Shown here: piece after piece, positions 1 through 7,214 of the stretch
How the letters are laid out: every line of letters begins with the position of its first letter
Position numbering within the stretch: the stretch's first letter is position 1
NCBI GenBank assembly: GCA_002391185.1
Contig: DGRY01000018.1
Coordinates: 1 to 10,394, forward strand
DNA length: 10,394 bases
Origin: Prevotella sp. UBA4376
Lineage (GTDB): Bacteria > Bacteroidota > Bacteroidia > Bacteroidales > Bacteroidaceae
Direction: 5' to 3'
The notes under the pieces: model-generated
Seen by the model: only the letters and a program-made list of their open reading frames with translations
Database searches by the model: none
What the model was told of the DNA's origin: nothing
Position numbers and translations under genes: made by a program

Positions 1-13
1 TATTAAAACGTTG

Positions 14-21
14 CAAAGGTA
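14..21 (-). promoter_or_regulatory. Possible -7 promoter box reading out of the window to the left
   Basis: On the minus strand these bases read TACCTTTG, a perfect match to the Bacteroidota -7 consensus TAnnTTTG. No TTTG-like -33 box is visible 19 to 21 bases upstream, so only half of the signature is present. If used, it would drive a gene left of the window, divergent from nothing annotated here. An 8-base motif with four fixed T residues arises by chance in AT-rich DNA, so this is tentative. Confidence 0.3.
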
Positions 22-130
22 AGTAAATTTTTAATAGGTTGTTCTTTTTTTATGAACTTTTTTTCGATGTTTTTTGTAACTTTTTTGTAAGTTATTGAAA
101 ATCAGCGCATTGTAAATTGTTAACCGAAGT

Positions 131-155
131 TAAAAATACTGTGTGCCTTAACAGT
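131..155 (-). terminator. Weak candidate terminator after the glycosyltransferase
   Basis: Read on the minus strand, ACTGT (155-151) and ACAGT (142-138) form a 5-bp stem with an 8-base loop, followed by A and a run of five T. It lies about 33 bases past the glycosyltransferase stop codon. The stem is short and AT-rich, so it may be chance. The remaining non-coding DNA at 1-187 is AT-rich and otherwise shows only a small GTTAA/TTAAC hairpin near 119-132 and some GTGGA-type low-complexity repeats. Confidence 0.25.
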
Positions 156-187
156 TTAATGTGGATTGTGGTATGCGGAATGTGGAA

Positions 188-1168
188 TTAATTGTGTAAA
201 AGACTGTTTTTAATGAGTAATGACATTGTCTTTCTTCCCCACGAAGTCATAGTTGCCTTTCTGAATAGATTGTATTTCTTGGTGTATTTCTTGTCAGGCA
301 GTGGGAAGAGGTTATGCTTTGATAGTCGTTCTACTGCTTTTTCCACTTCGTTTGAACTATGTGATTTACACATATTATATATATAGTCCATTGTAAGTTG
401 TGCTATGCGTCGTTCTATGGCTACTCTCTCCTCTTCTGGCAAATTGAGTGATATTTCCTGAAGGTGATAGATTACCTGTTCGGTGTCGTTCAGGCTTTTT
501 GTCAGTTTCAGCTTTGATGTGGGGTGCATGATAGAGCCTTTGCGCTGTCGGTAGAAATAAGCTTCGGCTTGTGTGGTGAACACTCTTTCGCAACGCAATA
601 GGAGCTGTGGTGTGAATTCCTCGTCTTCATGCAGTATGTTTAGTGGAAATTGTAGCGAGCCAAGGACGTTTTTCTTGAACAGATAGCTACAAGCCGAAGC
701 TTTTACGTTGTTGTTGCGCATGTATTCGGCACCCGTTACAGGACCATTGTAGTTGAATGGTATTGTCTTGCTGTTCTTGTTTGTTGATTCGAAAATCACT
801 ATGTCAGGATTGTGATAGCGCATAATGTCGAGGCAATGTTCGTAGGGGGTGCGCAATAATTTGTCATCCCCATCGATAAACTGTATGTATTGCCCTTGGG
901 CTATTCTTAGTGCTGTGTTGCGTGCAGCTGATAGTCCTTGGTTTGCTTGACGTATGTATATGATGTTGTTGGCAATTTCTTGTATATCTTTTAATGTGTC
1001 GATAGTGTCTGATCCATCATCAACCACAATAATTTCTCTTTCCTTTTTTGATAGTGTTAAGTTCATTGCACTTTCAATAGCCTCGACAAGCAGTTGCTTT
1101 GGCAAGTTATATGTTGTGATGATGAAACTGATAAGAGGTTGTGGTGATGTGATATTTGTATTGCGCAT
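188..1168 (-). CDS. Family 2 glycosyltransferase (GT-A fold)
   Basis: This 326-residue protein probably transfers a sugar from a nucleotide-sugar donor onto a growing surface glycan at the cytoplasmic face of the membrane. The GT2 fold shows in order: the beta-strand start PLISFIITTYN (residues 11-21), the nucleotide-binding VVDDGSD (48-54), NQGLSAARN (76-84), and the metal-binding DxD motif in FIDGDD (97-102). The C-terminal half, about 220-326, has no recognisable domain and no clear membrane helix, so the protein is probably soluble or peripheral. The ATG at 1168 places the first fold strand at residue 12, which suits the family. A minus-strand -7 box at 1198-1205 gives a leader of about 25 bases. 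It is monocistronic as seen here and divergent from the pseudouridine synthase gene. Donor and acceptor cannot be told from sequence. Confidence 0.9.
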   Translation of the reverse strand: MRNTNITSPQPLISFIITTYNLPKQLLVEAIESAMNLTLSKKEREIIVVDDGSDTIDTLKDIQEIANNIIYIRQANQGLSAARNTALRIAQGQYIQFIDGDDKLLRTPYEHCLDIMRYHNPDIVIFESTNKNSKTIPFNYNGPVTGAEYMRNNNVKASACSYLFKKNVLGSLQFPLNILHEDEEFTPQLLLRCERVFTTQAEAYFYRQRKGSIMHPTSKLKLTKSLNDTEQVIYHLQEISLNLPEEERVAIERRIAQLTMDYIYNMCKSHSSNEVEKAVERLSKHNLFPLPDKKYTKKYNLFRKATMTSWGRKTMSLLIKNSLLHN

Positions 1169-1197
1169 AGTTTAATATATACATTTTCAAGTTGTTA

Positions 1198-1205
1198 CAA
1201 AGGTA
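1198..1205 (-). promoter_or_regulatory. -7 promoter box of the glycosyltransferase gene
   Basis: The minus strand reads TACCTTTG, a full TAnnTTTG match. A start site a few bases downstream would leave a leader of about 25 bases before the ATG at 1168. No good TTTG -33 box is seen at the usual distance. Confidence 0.55.
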
Positions 1206-1279
1206 ATGCTTTTTGAGCTAAAAGTTATGTAAGAAGCGCTAAATTCTTTAATCTGCAGAGATATTAATGCGATTTTTAT

Positions 1280-1287
1280 TATCTTTG
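1280..1287 (+). promoter_or_regulatory. -7 promoter box of the pseudouridine synthase gene, very close to its start codon
   Basis: TATCTTTG matches TAnnTTTG exactly. Only eight bases separate it from the ATG at 1296, so transcription would begin at or a few bases before the start codon. No clear -33 box was found. The box faces away from the glycosyltransferase promoter box 75 bases to the left. Confidence 0.6.
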
Positions 1288-1295
1288 CAAGCGAT

Positions 1296-2195
1296 ATGAG
1301 AATAAACAATCAAAATTCCAGAGGTGATTACGCTCAATATGAGGTAAAGGAGGATGGCTTGCTGCTTGAATGGCTTTTGGCTAATGTCAAGGATGTCAGT
1401 CGCAGTAAACTGAAGGCAACTCTTAAAGGAAAAGGCATAAGGGTTAATGGAAAGATAATAACCCGTTTTGACTATGCCTTGCGTCCTGGTATGCGTATCA
1501 GTGTAAGCAGAACCAAGCAGAACAATGCTGTGTTTAAGAATCGTTATGTGAAGATTGTTTATGAAGACCAGTATCTTGTTGTTGTTGAAAAGAATATTGG
1601 TATTCTTTCTATGGCAGCTGGTCACAGTTCGCTTAACGTTAAGGCGGTGCTTGATGACTATTTTCATCAGAGTCGTCAGAAGTGTAATGCTCATGTGGTT
1701 CATCGTTTGGACAGAGATACAAGCGGCTTGATGATATATGCCAAGGATAAAGCAACAGAGCTGAAACTTGAGGAGGATTGGCATAATACCGTTTATGATC
1801 GCCGCTATGTGGCTCTTCTTTCTGGCGAGATGGAGCGCGAGGAGGGAACAATAGCCAACTGGTTGAAGGATAATAAGGCTTATATCACTTATTCTTCACC
1901 TACGGATAATGGTGGAAAATATGCCGTTACCCATTTTCATGTGCTTAATCGCTCTGCAAACTATTCGTTAGTGGAGTATCGACTTGAAACAGGAAGAAAA
2001 AATCAGATACGTGTTCATAGTGCCGACATGGGGCATCCTGTGTGTGGCGATATAAAATATGGTAATGGCGATGATCCATGTGGACGCTTGTGTCTTCATG
2101 CCTATGTGCTCTGTTTTATCCATCCTGTTACTCATCAGCGAATGGAATTCGAGAGTCAAATCCCTGGAAGTTTTATTCATGCGTTGAAGGTTTAA
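1296..2195 (+). CDS. RluA-family RNA pseudouridine synthase with S4 domain
   Basis: The protein isomerises specific uridines in RNA, probably rRNA, to pseudouridine. Its 299 residues show an N-terminal S4-like RNA-binding domain (about 20-75, with SRSKLKATLKGKGIRVNGK) and a catalytic domain carrying the family signature HRLDRDTSGLMIYAKD (136-151), in which Asp139 is the expected catalytic residue. The later ETGRKNQIRVH and the GHPVCGDIKYG stretch are also typical of RluA, RluC and RluD. The S4 domain starts close to the N-terminus and no other ATG, GTG or TTG lies just upstream in frame, so ATG 1296 is a good start even though the -7 box almost touches it and the leader must be near zero. The target site cannot be assigned, so no RluC or RluD symbol is given. 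The small membrane protein gene starts three bases after the stop. Confidence 0.93.
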   Translation: MRINNQNSRGDYAQYEVKEDGLLLEWLLANVKDVSRSKLKATLKGKGIRVNGKIITRFDYALRPGMRISVSRTKQNNAVFKNRYVKIVYEDQYLVVVEKNIGILSMAAGHSSLNVKAVLDDYFHQSRQKCNAHVVHRLDRDTSGLMIYAKDKATELKLEEDWHNTVYDRRYVALLSGEMEREEGTIANWLKDNKAYITYSSPTDNGGKYAVTHFHVLNRSANYSLVEYRLETGRKNQIRVHSADMGHPVCGDIKYGNGDDPCGRLCLHAYVLCFIHPVTHQRMEFESQIPGSFIHALKV

Positions 2196-2198
2196 ATT

Positions 2199-2342
2199 AT
2201 GACATATTATATCTTAGTTCTCCTTGCTATTGTAGCAGGTGTTTTCGTTGTCAAGAAGATAACAAGTTGCTTGATAAAGTCTATTCTTAGTATTGCTATA
2301 ATAGCAATACTTGTTTTCCTTTGGTTTGTTTATTTCAGTTAG
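2199..2342 (+). CDS. Small hydrophobic membrane protein, 47 residues, unknown function
   Basis: An ATG three bases after the pseudouridine synthase stop, and in the same frame (TAA ATT ATG), opens a 47-codon frame ending in TAG at 2340-2342. The product starts MTYYILVLLAIVAGVFVVKK. It has two hydrophobic stretches, residues 3-18 and about 28-46, separated by a polar turn with three lysines and one cysteine (KKITSCLIK), so it could be a two-pass membrane micro-protein with its loop on the cytoplasmic side. The last four bases overlap the end of the convergent TonB-dependent receptor gene at 2339-2342. Tight coupling to the upstream gene and a protein-like hydrophobicity pattern support it. No family is recognised. 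It could also be a chance frame, since T-rich DNA readily codes hydrophobic residues. Confidence 0.55.
   Translation: MTYYILVLLAIVAGVFVVKKITSCLIKSILSIAIIAILVFLWFVYFS
2289..2311. repeat. Perfect 11-bp inverted repeat inside the small membrane protein gene
   Basis: AGTATTGCTAT (2289-2299) and ATAGCAATACT (2301-2311) are perfect reverse complements around a single A; with a three- or five-base loop this is still a 9- to 10-bp hairpin. It lies within codons for residues SIAIIAI. On the plus strand it is followed by a T-rich stretch, so it might end pseudouridine synthase transcripts. On the minus strand it lies about 28 bases past the receptor stop but lacks a T run. Confidence 0.6.
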
Positions 2343-4708
2343 AATTCAACTGTTAGGCGGGCATTTAACATTCTGCCTGTGAGATAGTTTGGCACGGCAT
2401 ATTGCTGGTTGGTTACGTCAGTAACCCAGTAATAGCTGTTAACGTTGTTTATTCCGAAAACGTTTAGGCATTCAAGTCCTAACCACACATTTCGGAATAG
2501 GCTTTCTTTGCCTTGTTTTGTTTTGTCGAAAAGACAGTAACTCATACCTATATCAGCTCGTTTGTAGGCAGGTGCACGGAAGGATGCACGATACTGTTCT
2601 TGATGTGGAGCCGAGAAAGGTAGTCCGTCGGCAAGACTTAGGCTTAGTGACATCTTCCATTTGTCGGTATTGGGAAAATAATCTGTGAAGAACAGATTTA
2701 GCGAATAGCGCTGGTCTGTAGGCATAGGTATTGTTTGTTCATGCAGTTTCATCTTTGTATCCATAACCGAAAGACTCAGCCACGAATCAGTTCCTGGAAC
2801 AAATTCGCCATATAGTTTCAGGTCAAGGCCTGTGATGTGTCCCGAGGCTTCATTTTTGCCGTAATACACAACCTTAACGTTGTTAACCGAGTAAGGAATT
2901 AAGTTTTGTAGTGCTTTGTAGTATGCCTCAGCAGTAAAGCGGAATGGGCGGTTGTTTATCTTGAACCTATAATCGTAGCCTGCAATGAAATGTATAGATT
3001 GCTGACTTCGTATGTTTCTGTTCAGATTCACGGTGGTTATTCTGTTCACTGTTGATGTGTCTCTTAGTTCTTTGTAGAAAGGCGCCTGGTAATACAATCC
3101 TGTAGCTAAGCGGAATGTGACATTCTCGTTGAAGGCAGGTATTATGCCGAGAGACAGTCGTGGTGAAACGATTGTTTCTCGGTTGAAGTTCCAGTGGCTT
3201 AGTCTTATTCCATAGTTTAGAGTGAAGTGTGTGTTGCCGTTGGTGCTTGCAAATCGCCATGTGTCTTGTGCATACACCTCAAAGCGGTTGGTGTTTATGG
3301 TGTTTCTCTCGCGTAGCGAATAAATCATATACAGGTCTTTGCCAGTGTGGGGGATGCTGTATCCGCTCGAATCTCGCATTTCGTATTCGGTGCTATTGTT
3401 TTTGATGTGTTCCATTTTCAGGGTTGCTCCAATTTCAATGCTGTGTTTGTAGAGCTGATGTTTAAACGTCATCTTGAAGCTTTCCACATGAGCTTTTAGA
3501 TAGTTTCGTGTGTGTTCAAAGTATGTTCCCACGCCAAGGTTCTCGCTTGTCTCGGTTTGTGTGAGCCAGTATTGTCCCTGAATGTCGTAACATTCCCTTT
3601 CGTTGGTAGAGAATGCTGATGCCTGGAGTGACAGAGTTGTGTTCTTTGAGAACAGTCGTGTTAGTGCTACACTACCGAAATAAGTGCGGAAAATATCCTT
3701 CTCCTGTCCGTCGAAATATATACGGAAAGATTTAACATTTTCCATGGTACCGAAACTTGTTTCTCTGTTTGTGGGTTTAAAGTTGTAATGCTTGTTGTTT
3801 ATACTTCCAATCAAATCAATTGTCCATCTCTCGTTGGGGCGATAGCTAAGATATGTTTGGTAGTCAAAAAAGTTAGGACGATATTCTCCGTTAGTTTCCA
3901 AACTTCCCAAAAGCAGCCTATTGGTTTTATATCTAATGCTGTTTGTCCATGATAACTTTTTGTTGCCATAGCCCACGTATATACCACCTCCCATAAGACT
4001 TGCTTCTGCAGAGGCTTCAAATCGAGTGGGGCGCTTGTAGGTGATGTTGAGCACCGACGACATTTTATCGCCGTATCTTGATTCGAAACCTCCTGTTGAG
4101 AAATCAATCTTTTCTACCATATTGGGGTTTATAACCGAAAGACCTTCCTGCTGACCGCTTCTCACAAGAAAAGGACGATACACTTCGATGTTGTTGATAT
4201 AAACACTGTTTTCGTCAAAGGCGCCTCCACGTACATTGTATTGCGATGATAGTTCGCTGTGAGTGGTGACTCCTGCTTGCATCTGCACCAGTTTCTCTAC
4301 GTTGTTTCCCGATGCGGCATTTATGTTTTTCAAGTCACTGTTTTTCAGTTCTTGTGTTTGTGTGGTTTGTATTTTCTGTCCCTTCACCTGTATCTCGTCG
4401 ATATTGTTGTCGCTATACAGGATTATTTGCAGGTTTTGTTTTCCTCTTGGGTTGCGCAGAATACGTTTTTTCGTTTTGTATCCCACCATAGAGAAACTCA
4501 CCACAACGCTATCGGCAGAATGAAGCTGTATAGAGAATTCGCCCTTCAGATTGGTCATGGTGACTTTGCCTTGTTGTAGCACCGACACTGTTGCCAGTTC
4601 TATAGGCGACATGTTCCCGTCAAGAACACGTCCCTTTAGAGTAAACGACTGTCCAAGAGCAACAATCGAACAATATATCAGTATTATAAAAAAGAAAAAA
4701 CGTTTCAT
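2339..4708 (-). CDS. TonB-dependent outer-membrane receptor with carboxypeptidase-regulatory-like N-terminus
   Basis: This 789-residue protein should form a gated beta-barrel importing a nutrient such as an iron complex, cofactor or oligosaccharide, powered by TonB/ExbB/ExbD. The N-terminus MKRFFFFIILIYCSIVALGQS is a signal peptide with a likely cut after ALG (residue 19). A CarboxypepD_reg-like domain follows (about 22-105, with TLKGRVLDG and VSFSMVGYKTKKR). The plug is at about 115-225 and includes QYNVRGGAFDENSVYINNI and GGFESRYGDKMSSVLNI. The rest is barrel, ending LTVEF with the terminal Phe expected of outer-membrane barrels. It is shorter than SusC-type receptors (about 1000 residues) and no SusD neighbour is seen, so a classic glycan-utilisation pair is unlikely. 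It lies 49 bases after the FemAB-like gene, has no clear promoter box of its own, and is probably co-transcribed. The substrate is unknown. Confidence 0.93.
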   Translation of the reverse strand: MKRFFFFIILIYCSIVALGQSFTLKGRVLDGNMSPIELATVSVLQQGKVTMTNLKGEFSIQLHSADSVVVSFSMVGYKTKKRILRNPRGKQNLQIILYSDNNIDEIQVKGQKIQTTQTQELKNSDLKNINAASGNNVEKLVQMQAGVTTHSELSSQYNVRGGAFDENSVYINNIEVYRPFLVRSGQQEGLSVINPNMVEKIDFSTGGFESRYGDKMSSVLNITYKRPTRFEASAEASLMGGGIYVGYGNKKLSWTNSIRYKTNRLLLGSLETNGEYRPNFFDYQTYLSYRPNERWTIDLIGSINNKHYNFKPTNRETSFGTMENVKSFRIYFDGQEKDIFRTYFGSVALTRLFSKNTTLSLQASAFSTNERECYDIQGQYWLTQTETSENLGVGTYFEHTRNYLKAHVESFKMTFKHQLYKHSIEIGATLKMEHIKNNSTEYEMRDSSGYSIPHTGKDLYMIYSLRERNTINTNRFEVYAQDTWRFASTNGNTHFTLNYGIRLSHWNFNRETIVSPRLSLGIIPAFNENVTFRLATGLYYQAPFYKELRDTSTVNRITTVNLNRNIRSQQSIHFIAGYDYRFKINNRPFRFTAEAYYKALQNLIPYSVNNVKVVYYGKNEASGHITGLDLKLYGEFVPGTDSWLSLSVMDTKMKLHEQTIPMPTDQRYSLNLFFTDYFPNTDKWKMSLSLSLADGLPFSAPHQEQYRASFRAPAYKRADIGMSYCLFDKTKQGKESLFRNVWLGLECLNVFGINNVNSYYWVTDVTNQQYAVPNYLTGRMLNARLTVEF

Positions 4709-4757
4709 TGTTGTTATAACGTTTATTTCTTTAATTTATTGCATTTTCCTCTCCCTC

Positions 4758-5735
4758 TCAACTTCTAAACACCCATCCTAAGAAACTGTTTATCCAGGGT
4801 AGCGATACGCGAAACCAGCGGTAGTGTGCAACTGGTTTACCGCCAAAGCTCAATATAAATTCGCGATAGGGGTTGCGAGAGAAAGGCAGTCCCGCATCCA
4901 TAAAGAATATGTGAGCATAGTTGTGCTGGTGGGCATATTGAATGGCATGCCAGATGGTTATAAAGTTAGGATGAAGTTTTGGGTAGCGCTTGCGTCGTGA
5001 CGCCAGATACCATAGATAGGCATTACCCTCGGAATAAACACAGGCGCAAGCGCCTATCACCTTGTTGCGGTATGTTGTAGAAAAAAGAGCAGCATTTTCT
5101 GATGCGAAGAGTTGCAGGAAATGACTCTTTGAAGGAAGAAACTTTCTGAATTTGGGTTTGTAGAAACGGTACAGGAGACTATACCATTCGTCTATTTCTT
5201 CAGTGGTGCTTAGTTTGTGTGTTTCCACTCCCATCAGCTTTATTCTTTCTATTCTGCTTAACTGCTTCGGCGACAGTCTTTCCTCAGGTGTTTTGCTGTG
5301 GAGCGAGTTGTGCACCTCTTGCCAGTTCACGGGGAAATAGTGGTTTTCTCTGAATGTTTTGTACCCAAACATCTTTGGTGAAATACCAATAAACTCGATA
5401 TATAGGCACAGCTGTCTTGTGAGTTTTCTTGTTATTGCTTTCAGCATCAGCGGAAAGATTGTTTTCTGCTGCTCATCGTCAGCATAGTCACCTTGTCCGT
5501 AGATCAATGCATGTGAATGAAGATAGGGTGGAAACAGACTTCCCTTGCGTCTTAGTATGGCAAGCATGTGTGCAGCAACAGAGCCGTCTTTACGAAAGGC
5601 TGTTACCATAAAAGGTGTTAGTCCTTTCGTATTCTTGCATATCATGAACAACTCCTTGCTATGAAAGAATGAGTTATAGCTTATTTGGGGTAGTTCTTCA
5701 GCCTTAGTTGTTATTTCAATTTTGTAGTCTTCCAC
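4758..5735 (-). CDS. FemAB/GNAT-like acyl- or aminoacyltransferase family protein
   Basis: The 325-residue protein resembles the FemAB-like branch of the GNAT superfamily (Acetyltransf_6 type), members of which add amino acids to peptidoglycan precursors or acyl groups to surface polysaccharides. Supporting stretches are the LYRFYKPKFRKFLPSKSHFLQLF segment near residues 188-210 (typical of the linker before the second GNAT lobe), the strand pair NKVIGACACVYSEGNAYLWYLAS, and the C-terminal MDAGLPFSRN...REFILSFGGKPV pattern close to residue 280-300. It begins with GTG at 5735: a TAG lies in frame 15 bases upstream and no ATG occurs before residue 31. A -7 box ends only four bases before this GTG, so the mRNA would be leaderless or nearly so. 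It is the first gene of a probable two-gene unit with the TonB-dependent receptor. The precise substrate is not deducible. Confidence 0.8.
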   Translation of the reverse strand: MEDYKIEITTKAEELPQISYNSFFHSKELFMICKNTKGLTPFMVTAFRKDGSVAAHMLAILRRKGSLFPPYLHSHALIYGQGDYADDEQQKTIFPLMLKAITRKLTRQLCLYIEFIGISPKMFGYKTFRENHYFPVNWQEVHNSLHSKTPEERLSPKQLSRIERIKLMGVETHKLSTTEEIDEWYSLLYRFYKPKFRKFLPSKSHFLQLFASENAALFSTTYRNKVIGACACVYSEGNAYLWYLASRRKRYPKLHPNFITIWHAIQYAHQHNYAHIFFMDAGLPFSRNPYREFILSFGGKPVAHYRWFRVSLPWINSFLGWVFRS

Positions 5736-5739
5736 ATTG

Positions 5740-5747
5740 CAAAAATA
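5740..5747 (-). promoter_or_regulatory. -7 promoter box of the FemAB-like/receptor unit
   Basis: The minus strand reads TATTTTTG, matching TAnnTTTG. It ends four bases before the GTG start at 5735, so the expected start site falls on or beside the start codon. The DNA between this box and the divergent box at 5792-5799 is only 44 bases, so the two promoters would share their -33 region. Confidence 0.5.
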
Positions 5748-5791
5748 CTAAATCTTTTTATAAAATCATCAACGATGTGGCAAAATATCGT

Positions 5792-5799
5792 TATCTTTG
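5792..5799 (+). promoter_or_regulatory. -7 promoter box of the DUF2520-kdsC-maf operon
   Basis: TATCTTTG is a perfect TAnnTTTG match, 21 bases before the first possible ATG at 5821. A start site near 5804 gives a leader of about 17 bases. No convincing TTTG -33 element is present around 5768. No other good promoter box was seen before kdsC or maf, so this one probably serves all three genes. Confidence 0.6.
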
Positions 5800-5807
5800 T
5801 GCTCATA

Positions 5808-5838
5808 AATTCGCAAACTTATGAATTCCAAACTTATG
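5808..5838 (+). repeat. Tandem duplication that copies the start codon
   Basis: AATTCGCAAACTTATG (5808-5823) is followed directly by AATTCCAAACTTATG (5824-5838), differing by one inserted base. Each unit ends in an ATG in the same frame. The DNA before (CATAAATTCG) and after (AACTCGG) resembles further worn units. The repeat creates two alternative starts six codons of sequence apart from the gene's conserved N-terminus region. Confidence 0.7.
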
Positions 5839-6645
5839 AACTCGGAAGCATTTGAAAAAAATGTAACAATGAGGATTGTACTGGTAGGTGCAGGTAATCT
5901 TGCTACTAACATAGGAAAAGCCTTGTTTAAGGCTGGACACGATATTGTGCAGGTGTATAGCCGCACCATGGAAGCGGCTTCATTGTTGGCTGATACTTTG
6001 GATGCTGCTCCCACAAATAATATTGCTGATATAACTACCGAAGCTGATGTTTTTATCTTTTCGGTAAAGGATAGTGTGCTGCCAGAACTTATAGCAAAGG
6101 TGTGCGAGGGACGGCAGAAGGGTATATTCATTCACACCGCTGGAAGTATGCCAATAGAGCTTTTCAAGGATAAAGCTCTTAGATATGGAGTGCTCTATCC
6201 CATGCAGACCTTTTCTAAGGATAAAGAAGTAAATTTCAAGGAGATTCCTTGTTTCATAGAGGGTAGTGATGCACCTACAAGTGTTTTAATCTCTTCTCTT
6301 GCAGAAAGTGTATCTGATAATGTGCGTTTCCTTTCTTCTGCCAATCGCAAATATCTTCACCTGGCAGCTGTCTTTGCCTGCAATTTTGCTAACCATTGCT
6401 ATGCCCTGGCTGCCGATGTGTTGCAGCAGAAGAATATCCCATTTGATGTTATGCTGCCATTGATTGACGAAACGGCACGCAAGGTTCATAAGTTTGCTCC
6501 GCAGGAAGCTCAGACAGGACCTGCTGTGAGATACGACGAGAATGTTATAAGCAGGCAACTGGAAATGCTTAACAGCAATCCTTTAGCAAAGGAGATATAT
6601 GAGAAAATGTCGCAAAGTATTCATTGTAAAGCTTTAATGAAATGA
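5821..6645 (+). CDS. Rossmann-like and DUF2520 domain protein (putative NAD(P)-dependent oxidoreductase)
   Basis: The protein has an N-terminal nucleotide-binding Rossmann fold of the F420/NADP-oxidoreductase-like type, with the glycine-rich [19 protein letters not shown] starting at residue 17 and QVYSRT at the end of the second strand. A helical DUF2520-type C-terminal domain follows, with [24 protein letters not shown] and a [10 protein letters not shown] stretch near residues 236-245. The reaction is not known for this family; a dehydrogenase role is inferred from the fold. Three in-frame starts exist: 5821, 5836 and 5869. The conserved fold begins at the third, which also has an A-rich upstream stretch suited to Bacteroidota initiation, so the first 16 residues may be an extra or untranslated segment. 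The last four bases, ATGA, overlap the start of kdsC, implying translational coupling. Confidence 0.88.
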   Translation: MNSKLMNSEAFEKNVTMRIVLVGAGNLATNIGKALFKAGHDIVQVYSRTMEAASLLADTLDAAPTNNIADITTEADVFIFSVKDSVLPELIAKVCEGRQKGIFIHTAGSMPIELFKDKALRYGVLYPMQTFSKDKEVNFKEIPCFIEGSDAPTSVLISSLAESVSDNVRFLSSANRKYLHLAAVFACNFANHCYALAADVLQQKNIPFDVMLPLIDETARKVHKFAPQEAQTGPAVRYDENVISRQLEMLNSNPLAKEIYEKMSQSIHCKALMK

Positions 6646-7160
6646 TAAACTATAACTTAAAGAAAATCAAAGCGATAGTATTTGATGTTGATGGCGTCCT
6701 TTCGGCAGAAACCATTACTATGGCAGCAACAGGAGAGCCTCTTAGAACTGTTAACATCAAAGATGGATATGCTATTCAATTGGCGCAGAAAATGGGACTT
6801 AGAATAGCCATCCTCACAGGTGGAAATACTTCGGCTATACGTACCAGATATGAGAACCTTGGTGTTCAGGATATCTATATGAAGTGTTCCGTTAAGATAA
6901 CTACCTTCGAGGAGTTTCTTGAAAAATACCAACTTAGTGCTGATGAGGTGATATATGTTGGTGACGACATCCCCGACTACGAGGTGATGAAGCGTTGTGG
7001 CTGTCCATGTTGTCCTGCCGATGCTTGCAGCGATATCAAGGCAATTAGTCTCTATGTGTCTGATCGTAAGGGGGGCTATGGTTGTGGTCGCGATATAGTG
7101 GAACAGGTGCTTAGAGCGCAAGGAAAATGGCTTAGTGATGCCAAGGCTTTTGGATGGTAA
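6642..7160 (+). CDS. kdsC: 3-deoxy-D-manno-octulosonate 8-phosphate phosphatase (KdsC-type HAD hydrolase)
   Basis: This 172-residue protein should hydrolyse Kdo 8-phosphate to free Kdo in the cytoplasm, a step in making the lipopolysaccharide inner core. It is a cap-less HAD enzyme of the length usual for KdsC. Visible motifs are FDVDGVL with nucleophile Asp15 and acid/base Asp17, LTGG with Thr59, a lysine at about 85 ([10 protein letters not shown]), and the metal-binding GDDIPD with Asp108 and Asp112. The C-terminal [15 protein letters not shown] stands where KdsC has its GGxGAxRE tail, which reaches the neighbouring subunit's active site. The ATG overlaps the upstream stop by four bases. 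Related Bacteroides enzymes can act on nine-carbon KDN 9-phosphate, so exact substrate specificity is inferred. Confidence 0.85.
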   Translation: MINYNLKKIKAIVFDVDGVLSAETITMAATGEPLRTVNIKDGYAIQLAQKMGLRIAILTGGNTSAIRTRYENLGVQDIYMKCSVKITTFEEFLEKYQLSADEVIYVGDDIPDYEVMKRCGCPCCPADACSDIKAISLYVSDRKGGYGCGRDIVEQVLRAQGKWLSDAKAFGW

Positions 7161-7200
7161 GGAAGATTGAAAAATTGAAAGATTGAAATATTAAAAAATG
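7161..7200 (+). repeat. Short degenerate GATTGAAA-type repeats between kdsC and maf
   Basis: The 54-base gap holds GATTGAAAA, ATTGAAA, GATTGAAA and ATTAAAAAA in a row, an A-rich low-complexity run of the kind common in Bacteroidales spacers. No hairpin or promoter box is seen, so maf is probably read from the operon promoter. Confidence 0.5.
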
Positions 7201-7214
7201 AGAGGTTAAGCAAC

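Noticed and set aside
1248..1784. Long 178-codon frame on the minus strand opposite the pseudouridine synthase gene
   Set aside because: It lies antisense to a gene with full family motifs, its composition is low-complexity and histidine/threonine/isoleucine-rich, and no domain is visible.
2339..4708. SusC-type glycan-import receptor
   Set aside because: The protein is about 200 residues shorter than typical SusC and there is no SusD-like lipoprotein gene next to it.
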